Source: Brachynemurus nebulosus (lineage: Eukaryota; Arthropoda; Insecta; Neuroptera; Myrmeleontidae). From it: a DNA stretch of 64,000 nucleotides. A model generated the notes under the pieces. That model was not told the DNA's origin. It ran no database searches and was given only the letters and a program-made list of their open reading frames with translations. Each line of letters starts with the position of its first letter. Position 1 is the stretch's first letter. The stretch covers positions 55,166,954-55,230,953 of the forward strand of contig JAPWDM010000005.1 in assembly GCA_035578155.1 (NCBI GenBank), given 5' to 3'. This document shows, in pieces, positions 1-12,285 of the stretch. Position numbers and translations under genes: made by a program.

Positions 1-240
1 AAAGAGCAATATCGCCAATTTAAGCTTTTGCTCTAGCTCTTACCGTTTTCGAGATATTTGAAAAATTAAATTTTCACCCCAATTTTTGAAGGACGATTTC
101 ACCCCTTCAAACCGCTTTTCCGCAGATAAAAACAAATACTTGTTACTTATTTTTTAGTGTTCTACAACATATCTAAGTTTCAGCAAAATCGATAGGTTCG
201 GTCTCGGGAACTTTACTTGTGAGATGGACTTGCACCACTA
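1..240. repeat. Dispersed repeat fragment, relative of 22060-22300
   Basis: Phrases such as 'agctcttaccgttttcgag' followed by 'tttcacccc..aaaccgctt' recur in the same order at 22060-22300 (there 'agctcttaccatttccaag'). No ORF of note. The family is not identified; the left end lies outside the window. Confidence 0.5.
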
Positions 241-918
241 TCAAAATACACATATTTACAATACTGTTAAGAGCTAAAACTTCAGTCTTCCAAATATTAG
301 GCTTCTGAATTTTATGACTATAAATTGTTGAGAGATAAGAAGATCATACTAAGTCTTATCTATAACTACCATTATCTTCATTTTTTTCAAAAATGGACTT
401 AATCCACTTTCAAAATAAACGGCTCATATCTGTAAAACATCCACCTGTTCACCATCCTGAGAATACACACGGTAGTCAGTCCAATCCTCAACTCTTACTA
501 ACAAGTAACACTATCCAACGGTTAGAAACCAGTTCGTCTGAAACTTTGTAGAGACTTACAAGTAACGCTATTCAAATGTCAATCGCCAATCTTCTTGAAA
601 CTGCGCTGGTATGTAGAGTAGGCAAAAGTAAGGAACCCGTATTTTTTTTATCAACCACCGTCCACTTTTACCGGGTGAAACCAGCACTTAAATTTGGGGG
701 CTCAAATTGTATTTGTTAAGATATCTCAAAAACTATAAGAAATAGAAGAAAACTTTAAATTGACGAAATGTTTCTGTTTAAAGGACCTATTTATCTGTAT
801 AGATTAAGCCAGGGTCGGGTTTATAAGAAGGGCTGGAGGGGTGAAAATGGGGGTAAATTTTCTTGTACCACCAGAGTGGTTCAATGTATCAAATTTTTAC
901 CATCATAAATGGAAAGAG
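241..918. other. AT-rich stretch without recognised features
   Basis: No credible ORF, TIR or RNA signal was seen. The right part grades into the palindromic repeat that starts near 919. Confidence 0.4.
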
Positions 919-2326
919 CACCAAAATTAGGGGATACGGATTTTTGCATTTTTGCTAAATATGTGTGGTATTCAAAACATATAAGGAAGAAAAAATAGGG
1001 CAGGTTATATAGCATTATTACTGATTGCAAATATCTTCTATATTTTTTTTTTATTTTTATGTTTATTCATAATGAAAATGTAAACTTTTACTTTCCGGTA
1101 ATGATTCATGTATTTTTCAGACTTACTTAATAGGTAATTTAGTCATGTTTGTTTACTCCCCTTCACTGTTCACACCTATTTCTGCGCAAGTTCCCTGGTC
1201 TGCCTATGTTAATGAATGCTCGACAAAAAGCAGTAATCTCTTTCGTTTACTGTTCAGGTGTTTTTTTAATATATTTTGTGGTTTGAGAAATGGAATTGAC
1301 ACCTACAACGCATACAAAAAGAATAAGAAAAATAGTTTGAATGTTAAGAAAAAAATAAACCGCATTTACTAGGTTAAAAAAAGGATTTGTAAGAAAATAA
1401 ACGTAGTTAATTTTTTGAACGGAAGAGATTACTGCTTCTTGTCGAACATTCACTAACACTTGCAGACAAGAAAATTTTGGCAGAAATAGACGTAAAAATA
1501 TGGAATAAGAGTAACCAAATATACACATGACTAAATTACCAAATACGTAAGTATTGAAAAATACATGAATCATTGAATTTATATGTTTTCATGATAAAAT
1601 AAACATAAAAAGAAAAAACATAGTTAAGGTATTTGCAATCAACAATAATGCAATATAATCTATCCTATTTTTTTCTTCCTTATATGTCTTAAATAGTGAT
1701 GTCGAGCCGAGAAGCAGTTAATCGATTAATCGACTAAAATTGTTTTTCAGATAAAATCAGTCATTAGTCGAAAATATCGAGCACAGAGTAGTCGACTAAT
1801 CGACTAAATTTTTAGTCGAATTCATGGTAAGGTAACTTATGTAACTCCTTTAAAAGCGAAGTTCTTTTCGAATTTGATTATGGACTTGTAATATTTTTCT
1901 TTTAAGAAAAAGAAAGATAATTATGAAATATCACAATATATTAATCACATAAAAGTGAAAAATCGTAAAGACAGATAATTTTTTAGTTTCCATTTTTTGA
2001 AGTCCAATAAATAATACAGAAAAATTGTTAAATTAGTCGTTTTTAGTCATTTGAAAAAAAATTAATCATTTTAATCATTTAATCGAAGGTAAAATAGTCG
2101 ACTAAAATATGACTAAATTTAAACAAAATTAGTCGACTAAACCGACTAATCGATTGATCATCCGACATCACTAGTCTTAAATGCCACACATATTTCGGCG
2201 CCAAAAATTAAGGGATATGGGTTCTTGCATTTTTCCGAAATATTTGTGGCATTCAAGACATATAAGGAAGAAAAAAATAAGGTAGATTATATTGCATTAT
2301 TGTTGATTGCAAATACCTTAACTATG
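919..2326. repeat. Palindromic repeat cluster (direct, inverted, direct copies)
   Basis: A block at about 919-1240, with markers 'catataaggaagaaaaaa' and 'gattgcaaatatctt', recurs inverted at about 1425-1690. The inverted copy resumes after a nested MITE at 2174-2205. A third, direct copy lies at 2200-2326 and stops abruptly at 2326, where element A begins. In the inverted copy the sequence past this point continues without AGTAGT, so 2326/2327 is a true insertion junction. The ORFs at 1145-1372 and 1247-1573 lie in the arms and resemble nothing known. Confidence 0.65.
1694..2173. mobile_element. hAT-type MITE, 480 bp
   Basis: The TIRs are TAGTGATGTCG...CGACATCACTA, and the element is flanked by an exact 8-bp direct repeat GTCTTAAA at 1686-1693 and 2174-2181. 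8-bp TSDs and TAGTGATG-like ends are typical of hAT elements. The interior is repetitive (many 'agtcgactaatcga' motifs) and non-coding, so this is a non-autonomous copy. It sits in one arm of the palindromic repeat. Confidence 0.85.
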
Positions 2327-3230
2327 AGTAGTAGAAATATGAGAGAATGGAGCCCACCTACCCACCTCCCGATTTTTTGAGCGACCTCGGGAGGTGGTAG
2401 AGCTACCGGGGCGATGCTAGAAGCCTCCAGCGGTGGGTGGAGTAATGTGAGCGAAAATTTTTTCTAGCCTAACGGAACCCAACGGAACTTGACCTAACCT
2501 AACGGAACCCAACGGAACTTGATCTAACCTAACGGAACCCAACGGAACTGGATCTAACCTAACGGAACCCAACGGAAATTTTTTCTAACCTAACCGAACC
2601 AAAGGAAATTTGGTCTAACCTAATCTAACATAACCTAACCTAACCTAAAGAAATTTTTTCTAACTTAACGGAACTCGATCTAACCTAACGGAACCTAGGG
2701 AAATTTGGTGTAGCCTAACCTAACCTAACCTAACGAATTTTTTTCTAACCTAACCGAACCTAAGAATTCAACATTTCCCTAACAGATGGCGCAGCCACCT
2801 TCGAGCCCTCTAAATTCAATACTAGATGTCGCTGCTCATCCGGATAATAGCGATCCCTGTGCGTACTGAGTGCGTGGGTACTGAGTTTTAAAAATTGTCA
2901 ATAGATGGCGTCGAAAATCCTTTTTGATAGTTAAAAGATGGCGTTGCTAGTCTGAACCACTGCGAACTCTGTATCTTGATTCATAATTTTATCATATTTT
3001 TATCCGAAAACAGGTTTATTTATACAGGATTTCCTCTAAATAAAAACACTTTTTTATTTTAATAAATTTATTTTAAAAGAAATATTTTACAATAAATATT
3101 TAAATGTTATTACAATAATATTTGTATATGGATATAATCATTTGTATATGAATTTTCCATGGCGCAAGTTCCTCCGGAATGATGGCCGCATCGAGGACTA
3201 GTGTATGTTGATGTTATGATTCCTTCGATT
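2327..3230 (+). repeat. Left inverted arm of element A
   Basis: It is the reverse complement, with indels, of 9197-10664 after removal of the 549-bp LINE there. Outer to inner: a 'gagcgacctcgggaggtgg' block, a CCTAA/CGGAACC array, 'agatggcg..gatagcgatccctgtg', an AT-rich block, and finally the inverted last codons of the gene at 8797-9262 ('tccggaatgatggccgcat'). The arm therefore ends inside coding sequence. Confidence 0.75.
2461..2765. repeat. CCTAA-rich degenerate array inside the TIR
   Basis: Repeats of 'cctaacggaacccaacgg' alternate with runs of (CCTAA)n, the complement of the insect telomere unit TTAGG. The same composite occurs at 9925-9970 and in both arms of element B (near 52680-52765 and 59237-59345). 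It therefore belongs to the TIR and is not evidence of a chromosome end. Confidence 0.7.
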
Positions 3231-3835
3231 TTTTGTTGATACCCATCTCTAAATCATGTTTTATATTCTGATTGATTATAGCGGATGAAACAGTTTTGCT
3301 GTTTAATAAAAAATTTAAAAAATCGATTTTTTTATTCAATACCCATCTCTAAATTATGGATTTATATTCTAGTTTGATTATGCAAACTAGATTAACAAAT
3401 AAACATTTTTTGATGTTCAATAAAAATAAAAATAAAAAGGAAAAAATCGATTTTTTTATTCAATACCCATCTCCAAATCAATGATTTATATTCTAGTTTG
3501 ATTATGCCAGATTAATAAATAAACATTTTTTGGTGTTCAATGAAAATAAAAATAAAAATAAAAAATCGATTTTTATATTCACTACCCATCTCTAAATTAA
3601 TGATTTATATTCCAGTTTGATTATGCCAGATTAATAAATAAACATTTTTTGATGTTTAATGAAAATAAAAAGAAAAAAATCGATTTTTTTATTCAATACC
3701 CACCCCTAATCAATTTTTGAACTAAGCATAAATCGATAAAACTGATGAGTAATCTTTGGTATCTATCATACCATTGAGTATTAATTATAAAAGAAAATCG
3801 ATTTTTTTATTCAATCCCCACCTCCAAATCAATCA
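3225..3835. repeat. Tandem repeat, unit about 118 bp, about 5 copies
   Basis: The phrases 'tcaatacccatctctaaat' and 'aataaacattttttgatg' recur roughly every 115-120 bp, each unit ending in an A-rich run and 'aatcgattttt'. Non-coding; lies just inside the left arm of element A. Confidence 0.75.
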
Positions 3836-4026
3836 GTGGTTAGTGGTTAGTATCTCCCAAAATGAAAAAAAAGTTAAATTTTTCATAATAGCTCCCTAAC
3901 TCTAATTTATATTTTATAAAAAATAATTTCTTAACTATGCATATCTAACTAAATGTGTTTTTAACTACACAAAGTTATAAAACATGAGGAATTCGCTGAT
4001 AAATGCATATTTAGCGTTACCGTATC

Positions 4027-5134
<1,108 letters not shown>

Positions 5135-5138
5135 CAAA

Positions 5139-5378
5139 TTGACTCCATATGCAATTAAGGAAATAGAACCGTTACTACCAGTTTATGTAATATCAGCAAG
5201 GAAACGAAAACTAGAGTTGGAAGAAATACATTTGAAGAAAAGAAAAATAGAGTATTTGACAAAAACCGTCGCTATAAAAGAAGAATATAAACATTTGCTA
5301 GAAAGAGGACGTAAGTTAACAGAACTAAAAGAAAAAATAATAGATTATTTTAAAAAACAATCGAAGAATTTCGAATAA
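5139..5378 (+). pseudogene. C-terminal fragment of a Lys/Glu-rich coiled-coil protein in element A
   Basis: The open frame encodes 79 residues with a strongly charged heptad-like stretch from about residue 21 (KRKLELEEIHLKKRKIEYL) to residue 70, ending QSKNFE. There is no ATG: the frame opens with TTG straight out of the TA microsatellite, so the N-terminus has been lost or overrun by repeat expansion. Such tails are common behind Myb/SANT-like or MADF DNA-binding domains of transposon accessory proteins, but no such domain remains, so function is unknown. The block following the stop (from 5379) is shared with element B, where a different acidic ORF end (55315-55497) occupies this position. 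Confidence 0.4.
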
Positions 5379-5960
5379 CATTTAATAAGTTGTTAAAAAC
5401 CTTTGTAATTTTTCCAACAGCTGTATACTCAAGTTAATTTTTAATATTTTAAAATTATGTGAGTGTTATTATTTCTGACATACCACAGTCCTTAAACAAT
5501 TTTAGTAATTCGTTGAAAAAAAGAGATCGTCGAAGTGATTATTCTTACAACGAACTATGTAATGTGTATTTTTATTTTGAACTATTCAAAATGGTGTTAC
5601 TTAAATGTGTTTAGGAAATTCTTATATTTTGGGTATACACTGCGATGAATATTGTTAACTAGAGCATTGTTATCTAATGGTGGACATATTGGTTAAAACA
5701 CATAAAATGTGTTTAAGAAATTCTAACATGAAAATGTCGAATGGAGAGGGGTTTTATTACATATGTTCAATATTTTTATTAAAATATTACATATATATTT
5801 AGTGTGCCGCTTTCATTCATTTTTAAAAACGACGAGAGTTATTTACTTTCCACCCTGTATACGTATTTACCGATGATGGTATTAAATTACATTTTCAATT
5901 CTTTGCTTAAAAATATTTATATATAATAATTTTTAACTTCCCATAGAAAGTTATTGTAAT
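5379..5960. repeat. Non-coding block shared with element B
   Basis: Collinear with 55498-55975: 'tttccaacagctgtatac', 'aaaattatgtgagtgttatt', 'ggggttttattacata' and 'tagtgtgccgctttcattc' occur in the same order and spacing. This is direct evidence that A and B belong to one family. Confidence 0.75.
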
Positions 5961-6672
5961 GGGTCCGATTTTACGAATCGCTAATTTTGACATATTTCCA
6001 CGTTTCAAGGTCACTAGAATCAGAATCCATCGTTTTTAGCGTGATGTCTGTGTGTGCGTTCATTAGTTCGTTCGTTCGTTAGTTCGTTCATTCGTTCTTT
6101 CATTAGTTCGTTCGTTCGTTCGTGAATTTTTTTTCGCCCCGCATATCTCGAGAACAAATGATGATATCAACTCCGGATTAGATGCGTAATCAAAAAATGA
6201 AAACCGGATAAAGTTTTCAGCAAATTCGGATTAGCGGTTTGTTTTTTGTGGTAAAAAAACGGAATTAACTTTATTAAGATAACATAGATTATATTGATTT
6301 TTTACCATAACATTATTATATAATGGACTAAGAACCTTCCTTGAAGTAAAAAACGCTATTATTTTATTACAAAAAAAAAAAAAAAAAAAAATGAAAAATT
6401 GAAAAAATTAGTTTTTTGCCAAAATATATTTTGTCTCGCATATCTTGAGAACAAATGATGTTATCATTTGTTTGATAAGACTGGAGCTCCCACCCTTAGG
6501 TACAGAAGGCGAAGCCCCCGGTATGGTGCAAGAGGCAAAGCCTCTATCGGGAGCCCACGCGACGAATCGCTTGAAATGAAAAAAATAATTATTTATGTAC
6601 AGTAGTCTCTAGTATTTAAGGACACCGAGTGGGAAGTTGACAGTGTGGGTAGACCTGTCCCCCAATTTTTTT
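5937..6672. repeat. Dispersed repeat inserted in element A
   Basis: Absent from the equivalent point of element B. It begins 'aacttcccatagaaagtt' and includes 'agtgggaagttgac' near its end, suggesting short TIRs. It contains a (TTCG/TTAG)n stretch at about 6060-6122 and a block at 6416-6672 (from 'attttgtctcgcatatct' to 'gtagacctgtccccc') repeated at 21551-21803. Superfamily unresolved; TSD not determined. Confidence 0.55.
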
Positions 6673-6799
6673 AGTATTTTGCTTGTAACAGATAATTTTT
6701 AAGTATTTTAAAAATTTCTACCTTATGTACATAAGACATATACGGTTCATACTGAATTTATATATTAATAAATTTTATTCAATAAATTGTTTAAAACTA

Positions 6800-7770
6800 T
6801 CTATTTTCGATTTTTTATTAAAAAATGTTTTAAACTACATGAATGCTTTCATTTAGGAGGAGAAGGGTTAATGCAACATTAATTTTTTATTTTATTCCTA
6901 TAAAAGTGTTTCTTAAAATAACAATTTTGAGTGCTCAGTTTATAAAAAAAAACATGCTAGTTTTATTACAGAGAAAGAAATCGTTTTAATTGTAATCTAG
7001 CACATTATCGATGGCCAAACATTTTACGTAAAATGAATAGGTTTTATATATCAACAATACTATTCTTGAAAATAAATTTTCTAATATTGACAGAATTTCC
7101 TACTTTTTACAATCAAATTTTCATTTAATATAAATTTCATGTATAAAAATTTAAACAAGTAGGTACAATCTTCCGTACTTCACATATGCAAAATGATAAC
7201 TTGGAATCTGTCTCATCAGCATTTTTTCTATTTATGATTATAATTTTTGTGTCGTTAAAATACACATAAATTACATATAGGTAGTTAAGAAATTATTTTT
7301 TATTTTTTATTAAATATAAATTAGAGTTTTAAAATTATTATGAAAAAAAATTGACTTTTTTCATTTTGGAAAATATTAAGATATCATCAATTTCTTTTAC
7401 AATTAATACTCAGGGTACGATAAACATCAAAGATTGCCCATAAGTTTATAAAAAAATATACTAGTTTTATTAAAAGGAAAGAAATCGTTTCAATTGTAAT
7501 CTAGTACATTATCGATGGCCAAACAATTTACGTTAAATGAATAGGTTCTTATATTTATCACGCGATATCGCGTGATCGGCCATATAGTAAAGTAGTCATA
7601 TCATGCGATATCACGTGATCGACAACGAAGGTGTTAAAACTATCGATTTTTTTTAAATTTTTGTACCATATAAATGTGCCTAGTTTAAATTTTTTAACAG
7701 TCATTAACGTCATAAAACGTCAAATAAAGTCTTACTAAATCATACACCATATCCAACAAGCAAAAATGTA
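6800..7770. repeat. Non-coding block conserved between elements A and B
   Basis: Matches B at about 57135-57585. It contains a direct duplication within A (about 6945-7050 and 7448-7560, 'cattatcgatggccaaac') and a pair of palindromes at 7557-7576 and 7601-7620. No ORF explains the conservation. Confidence 0.65.
7557..7620. promoter_or_regulatory. Paired palindromes conserved in A and B
   Basis: ATCACGCGATATCGCGTGAT (7557-7576) is a perfect 20-bp palindrome. A second, imperfect one, TCATGCGATATCACGTGATC, follows at 7601-7620. Element B keeps both at 57371-57390 and 57415-57434 with a few substitutions and the same spacing. A protein-binding or replication/transposition site is possible but is inference only. 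Confidence 0.45.
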
Positions 7771-8718
7771 TTGTGTAAGTACTCTATATGTATAGTTAAT
7801 CCATCAAATTTAAGGTAACAAAGAGTTGAGATGTTTGTCGTTTTTTTTTAAATATGATTAAACACTGGATAAAATTTTATAAAATTTACTGAATAAAAGA
7901 GTATATTAATATGCAAAAACAAACACAATTTATCGCTGATAACGAAATTTTTTTATTTAAGATAAATAAAAAAAATTAAAATGCTATTACAGTTGTTTAC
8001 AAAAACTGGAAGCCACTTAATACGTATAGTTTTCCTAACAGTAACAAGTAATAAATTTTTTTGATAAAAATAAATAAATTTTTAGAGAAGTTATAAAATA
8101 TTAAAAGGAAATTTTCTTAAAATATTGGGAATATGTGCAATTAATTAAGACTAAAAATATCTATGAGAAGAAACTTAATGTTTGAAACTACTTTAAATTA
8201 TGGATATTACATAATATTAAGTTTTAAAAATATAGAGTAAGATTCTTTTTAAAAAAATATTCATATTGTGAAATATGATTTTAATGGTATAGAAGCCCTT
8301 ATTTGTAACGAAGTACTGTACATATTAAGTTTCAAATTTACCTTTTAATATGTATCTAAATCAAAAGAATATAGAGTGGTTTAAACTATAGCGTGCACTT
8401 TAATTTCAAATTAAATTTCTATAACATTTCTAACAAAAATCTATATATGAATAAGAAACTAACCCTTTGCCACTAATAATCGCTTATTTAAATTACACAA
8501 GGTTAATAACAGCAAATATACATACACACAATTATGTGAATTTTATATCGAATTATAATATTCGAGTAATGTTTGTACTTTAAATAAAGGAAGTTATAAG
8601 ATAATTTTTTATTTTTATATATTAGACGGAAATTTTCGTTCGTAGTATTAGTAGCAATAATCTTTTAATGACGTCAGTAAACATACCTACACACGACTTA
8701 TTTAAGCAAGCTCACACC
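7771..8718. other. AT-rich interior of element A, partly shared with B
   Basis: No ORF recognised. Phrases such as 'aggaaattttcttaaaatat' recur in B near 56830, so some of this is family sequence. The right edge holds the promoter of the gene at 8797. Confidence 0.4.
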
Positions 8719-8725
8719 TATAAAA
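8719..8725 (+). promoter_or_regulatory. TATA box of the element-A gene
   Basis: TATAAAA lies 72 bp upstream of the ATG at 8797, consistent with a transcription start near 8750 and a short 5' leader. Confidence 0.5.
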
Positions 8726-8796
8726 CCAGTTTTATTTTAAAGAAAACATTAGTTACTGAATTCTAAGCTGAACAGTTTGGCTCTAGACACCGCACA

Positions 8797-9262
8797 ATGA
8801 CGACCAACGCGGCAATTGTTAACTTCCAAGGATTTCCAAATGCAACAAATGGCAAATTCTACATAAAGGAATTGGCTCTGTTGAAATTCGATTCTTCCGA
8901 CAAAAATTATGGTGAAGATTATATACTACAACACTATATATTTAAACCACCATTACCGTTTTGCGGATTAAGTGAAAATGATCAGCGCACAGCGTTGGTT
9001 GCGGAAAAATCATCATAGATTCTTCTGGATGGATGGGCATATTGAATACGAGGAACTACAATACATTTGAATAAACAATCTACACGGCACTCGAATCATC
9101 TATATGAAAGGTGAAGAAAAAGTGCGGTATTTGAAACGACTACTACCATCAGCGCCCATTATGAACTTTGAAGAAATAACAATTTGTCCAAGTTGGGAAT
9201 CATAATATCAACATACACTAGTGCTCGATGCGGTCATCATTCCGGAGCAACTTGCGCCATGA
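8797..9262 (+). pseudogene. Broken gene for an arthropod mobile-element protein (VNFQGF family)
   Basis: The gene starts at ATG 8797, with a TATA box 72 bp upstream. Visible motifs: IVNFQGF near residue 8, FYIKELALL near residue 21, FKPPLPF near residue 49. After about residue 67 one base of frame shift is needed to continue with a WLRKNHH..FWMDGHIEYEEL-like stretch, YMKGEEKVRYL and CPSWES. Stop codons occur at about 9058 (TGA) and at 9203, and the frame can be followed to TGA at 9262. From memory, the order V-x-F-Q-G-F, K-E-L-A, K-P-P, H-H-x-x-x-W-x-D-G fits a widespread uncharacterised protein of insect mobile or viral origin, possibly nuclease-like. The 3' end runs into the right arm, so the inverted left arm repeats its last codons. 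Inactive in this copy. Confidence 0.55.
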
Positions 9263-10664
9263 AAAATGTTATATCCATATACAAATATTATTGTAATAAC
9301 ATTTAAATATTTATTGTAAAATATTTCTTTTAAATAAATTTATTAAAATAAAAAAATGTGTTTTTATTTAGAGGAGAACCTGTATAAACCTGTTTTCAGA
9401 TAAAAATATACAATCATATAATAAAATTCATTTTTGCATATTAGACAGAAATCTTCGCTATTAATATCAGTATACGTTTTAATGACGTCAGCTGACAATT
9501 TATACGAGTTTAAACCTGTTTTCAGATAAAAATATGATAAAATTATGAATCAAGATACAGAGTTCGCGGTGGTTCAGACTAGCAACGCTATCTTTTTCAT
9601 GGAATTTTCAATCAAGGTATAGAGTTCACAGTGGTTCAGACTATCAACTCCATCTTTTTCATGGAATTTTGAATCAAGGTACAGAGTTCGCAGTGGTTCA
9701 GACTAGCAACGCCATCTTTTTCATGGAATTTTGAATCAAGGTACAGAGTTCGCAGTAGTTCAGACTAGCAGCGCCATCTTTTAACTATCAAAAAGTACTT
9801 TCGGCGCCATCTATTCACAGTTTTTCAAACTTACGCACAGGGATCGCTAGTTTCAGACTAGCAGCGACATCTAGTAGTGAATTTACAGAGCTCGAAGATG
9901 GCTGGGCCATCTATTAGGGAAATTAGGGCTAGGCTAGGCTAGGCTAGGTTAGGTTAGGTTAGGTTAGGTTTGAGACCAAAACATTACTCCACCCACCGCC
10001 GGCGGCTTCTAGGACCGCCCCGGTAGTTAGTTAGTTTATTTATTGTTTTGATTTAATCATACAATTTTATACAAATTGGTTGGTAGTATAATGTGCTATG
10101 TAGCTTTATACAATAACATTTTTCTATAGATTATTATTTAAGTACAAATTACTATATATTATAAATATAATTTATATTATATATATATATTATACGTATA
10201 CCTATATAAAAGTTTTACAATATTAAGGGTTATAATGCATATTTTTGATAGTGTATTTTTATGAGTAAAGATACATTTAATATTTAATATTGTTACATTA
10301 TTCATCAGGAGTAAAATTTTTTGTTTTATTAAAGGTACAATTTACAACAGGCAGGAAAACATTTTTCCGAATGATTTATTATTGGGTTTTAATTTTTCAG
10401 CAAGCCTCCAGGAATTGATATACAGCATTCATCTTAGATTTATTGTTTATTTGCAGGATATCAGGTAGATTTACTTGTATATTTTTTTGCGTGAAGAATT
10501 GTTTGTTCTCTAATAAAATCGAAAGCAGGGCACTCTATTAATAGGTGGACTAATGTATCTTTGTCATTTCCACCACGCGCCCCGGTAGTTTTACCACCTG
10601 TCGAGATCACTCAAAATGTCGGCAGTTGGGAAGGTGGGCCCTCAACTCCCCAATCCTTACTACT
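9197..10664 (-). repeat. Right inverted arm of element A
   Basis: Inverted relative to 2327-3230. It contains about four copies of a roughly 62-bp tandem unit ('gttcagactagcaacgcc..tttttcatggaatttt', about 9545-9780) absent from the left arm, a TTAGG-type array (9925-9970) and a nested LINE fragment at 10029-10577. Confidence 0.75.
10029..10577 (-). mobile_element. 5'-truncated LINE fragment (549 bp) in the TIR
   Basis: Flanked by an exact 13-bp duplication CGCCCCGGTAGTT (10016-10028 and 10578-10590). Read on the minus strand it opens with the last coding part of a LINE ORF2: a HLLIECPAF-type stretch (C-terminal H-x4-C of the CCHC motif of Jockey/CR1-like elements), then, after a one-base slip, a reading frame ending FLEAC plus stop at about 10397. 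A 3' UTR of about 370 bp ends in 'aataaactaact'. Dead-on-arrival copy. Confidence 0.8.
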
Positions 10665-12160
10665 CATATTCAGTCATGAATATGGGTGAAATCGGAAACA
10701 AAAAGATAAAAATAGCTGAATTTCTAATCTGAAAATTCGCTAACATTAATATCTGCGTCAGCGAATGACTTGATTGGTGAAATAAAACATTTGGGATTTA
10801 AATAAATTTTATTTCGATCTGCCTTTGAGTCTATCATGTAAGGTCGGTTTGGGAACATGGAAATATATTCAGCAGCTTGTCTGAATGATTGTCTTTTATT
10901 TTTAATATCAAAATACAGAGGCGCAATAACTACAAATCTACTGGGGTCCAATAAAGATTTAAATTATCAAATTTTTTGAAACACAATTCTCCAGTAACAA
11001 TGGAAAATGTAATAAAATATCGTCTCCAAGTATTTGATTTTCAAATAAAAAATATTAGTAAACCATTAAAAATTTTACTTTTAATATAAATAAAATAAAA
11101 TGAAAGAAAATTTACATAATTTTGTGAGGAGTCCAGGTAATTCTAGGGGGTCCAGACCCCTTGGACCCCCCCCCCCCCTCCATGGTTGTTACGCCTCTGT
11201 CGAAAGTGCCGATTCTATATTATCTAGACGATAGGCGGGATTTCAAGAAAAATATTACGGGGCAAGAAATATATTTAATATAAAAACCACCTTGGGAGAT
11301 TGTTAGAATAGCAAACCAGTTCAGGCCAACAAATGCTTAAATTAATTTCTGCATCCTCACCCCTTTTCTTCTGCCATATCATTTTAAAAATCCTATTTCA
11401 AGTTTTTAATTTTTTATTCACACGAATATGGGGTGAGGGTTGTCCCCCTTGCCCCCTGAATCCCGCCTATGGACTAGACTTTAGTTCAAATAGTTTATAC
11501 CCACTTTCTTTTTATATTGACGCGCTATGGTGTATGGATTCGTCTCATCTATAGACAACTTTTTTTAATGGATTGTTCAAAAAGAAAAATTAAGCACAAT
11601 ACAGCTTCCATTTATTGTACATATATTGTCAACAAAACACAAAACATTTTGTTGCCAGTCCCTACCTTACATATGCAACCTTTTTTTTTGTGCAACAGTT
11701 TCGTTTTAAGATTGCAAAACTCGCGCTATATTTAAAAATTATAAAAGACGTGCCTGTAAAATAACAAAATATAAAGATGTCACATTCACGGCTTTTCTTC
11801 GACGACTAACTCATAACTGAAAAAATTCAATAGCATAGATTGATCTATAACCTTGTGCGTTCATAACATTGACGAAGAAATATCGAGAGGCAGCTCTGTC
11901 CGGATTCGCCTCTACTGTCCGGATTCGCCTCAACTGATGATATGTGATAGTAGAATAACAAAATCAACACTAAACGGAATATTTCTTGACGTATCAAAAA
12001 AGCTTGATTCTTTTTTTTTTGCTTGTTATGATGCGTAAAAATAGAACAACGTACAGCAATTAAATTTCGTTTCCACTGTGATAGAATTACAACTAATATT
12101 TTAATTGTAATAGCAATTAAAAGTAAATTTTTTTCTACAATCCACACAATAAATGAGGAT
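10665..12160. other. Intergenic/repeat region without clear genes
   Basis: Small ORFs (e.g. 10724-10951 minus, 75 codons; 11845-12147 minus) are not recognised. A short hairpin 'ggggtccagacc..ggacccc' with a C run sits at 11148-11181; similar G/C-run hairpins are frequent in decayed transposons. '..aatagctgaatttc..gaaaattcgctaa' near 10712 is shared with repeats at 19930 and 52510. Confidence 0.35.
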
Positions 12161-12169
12161 AAATTTTTA

Positions 12170-12285
12170 TATCGTAGAGGTCTTTGAGTGGTATAAGCGC
12201 TTTAGACATAGCACAAAACCGCCTGATTGGAATGTGATTTGAATGTATAACAAAAGGTCAAATCCTCTTCAAATATAAAATATAT
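12170..12285 (+). repeat. Possible tRNA-derived SINE fragment
   Basis: An A-box-like 'gagtggtataagcgc' and a B-box-like 'ggtcaaatcctc' lie about 65 bp apart. No cloverleaf can be drawn with confidence and no tail or TSD was found. Confidence 0.25.

Noticed and set aside
2461..2765. True telomere or subtelomere at the TTAGG arrays
   Set aside because: The arrays are short, degenerate and present in all four TIR arms of two dispersed elements.
10724..10951. 75-codon minus-strand ORF next to element A
   Set aside because: No family signature, and neighbouring frames are closed; left unannotated as a gene.
11148..11181. Terminator-like G/C hairpin
   Set aside because: Bacterial-type terminators are not expected here; it looks like transposon debris with a C run.
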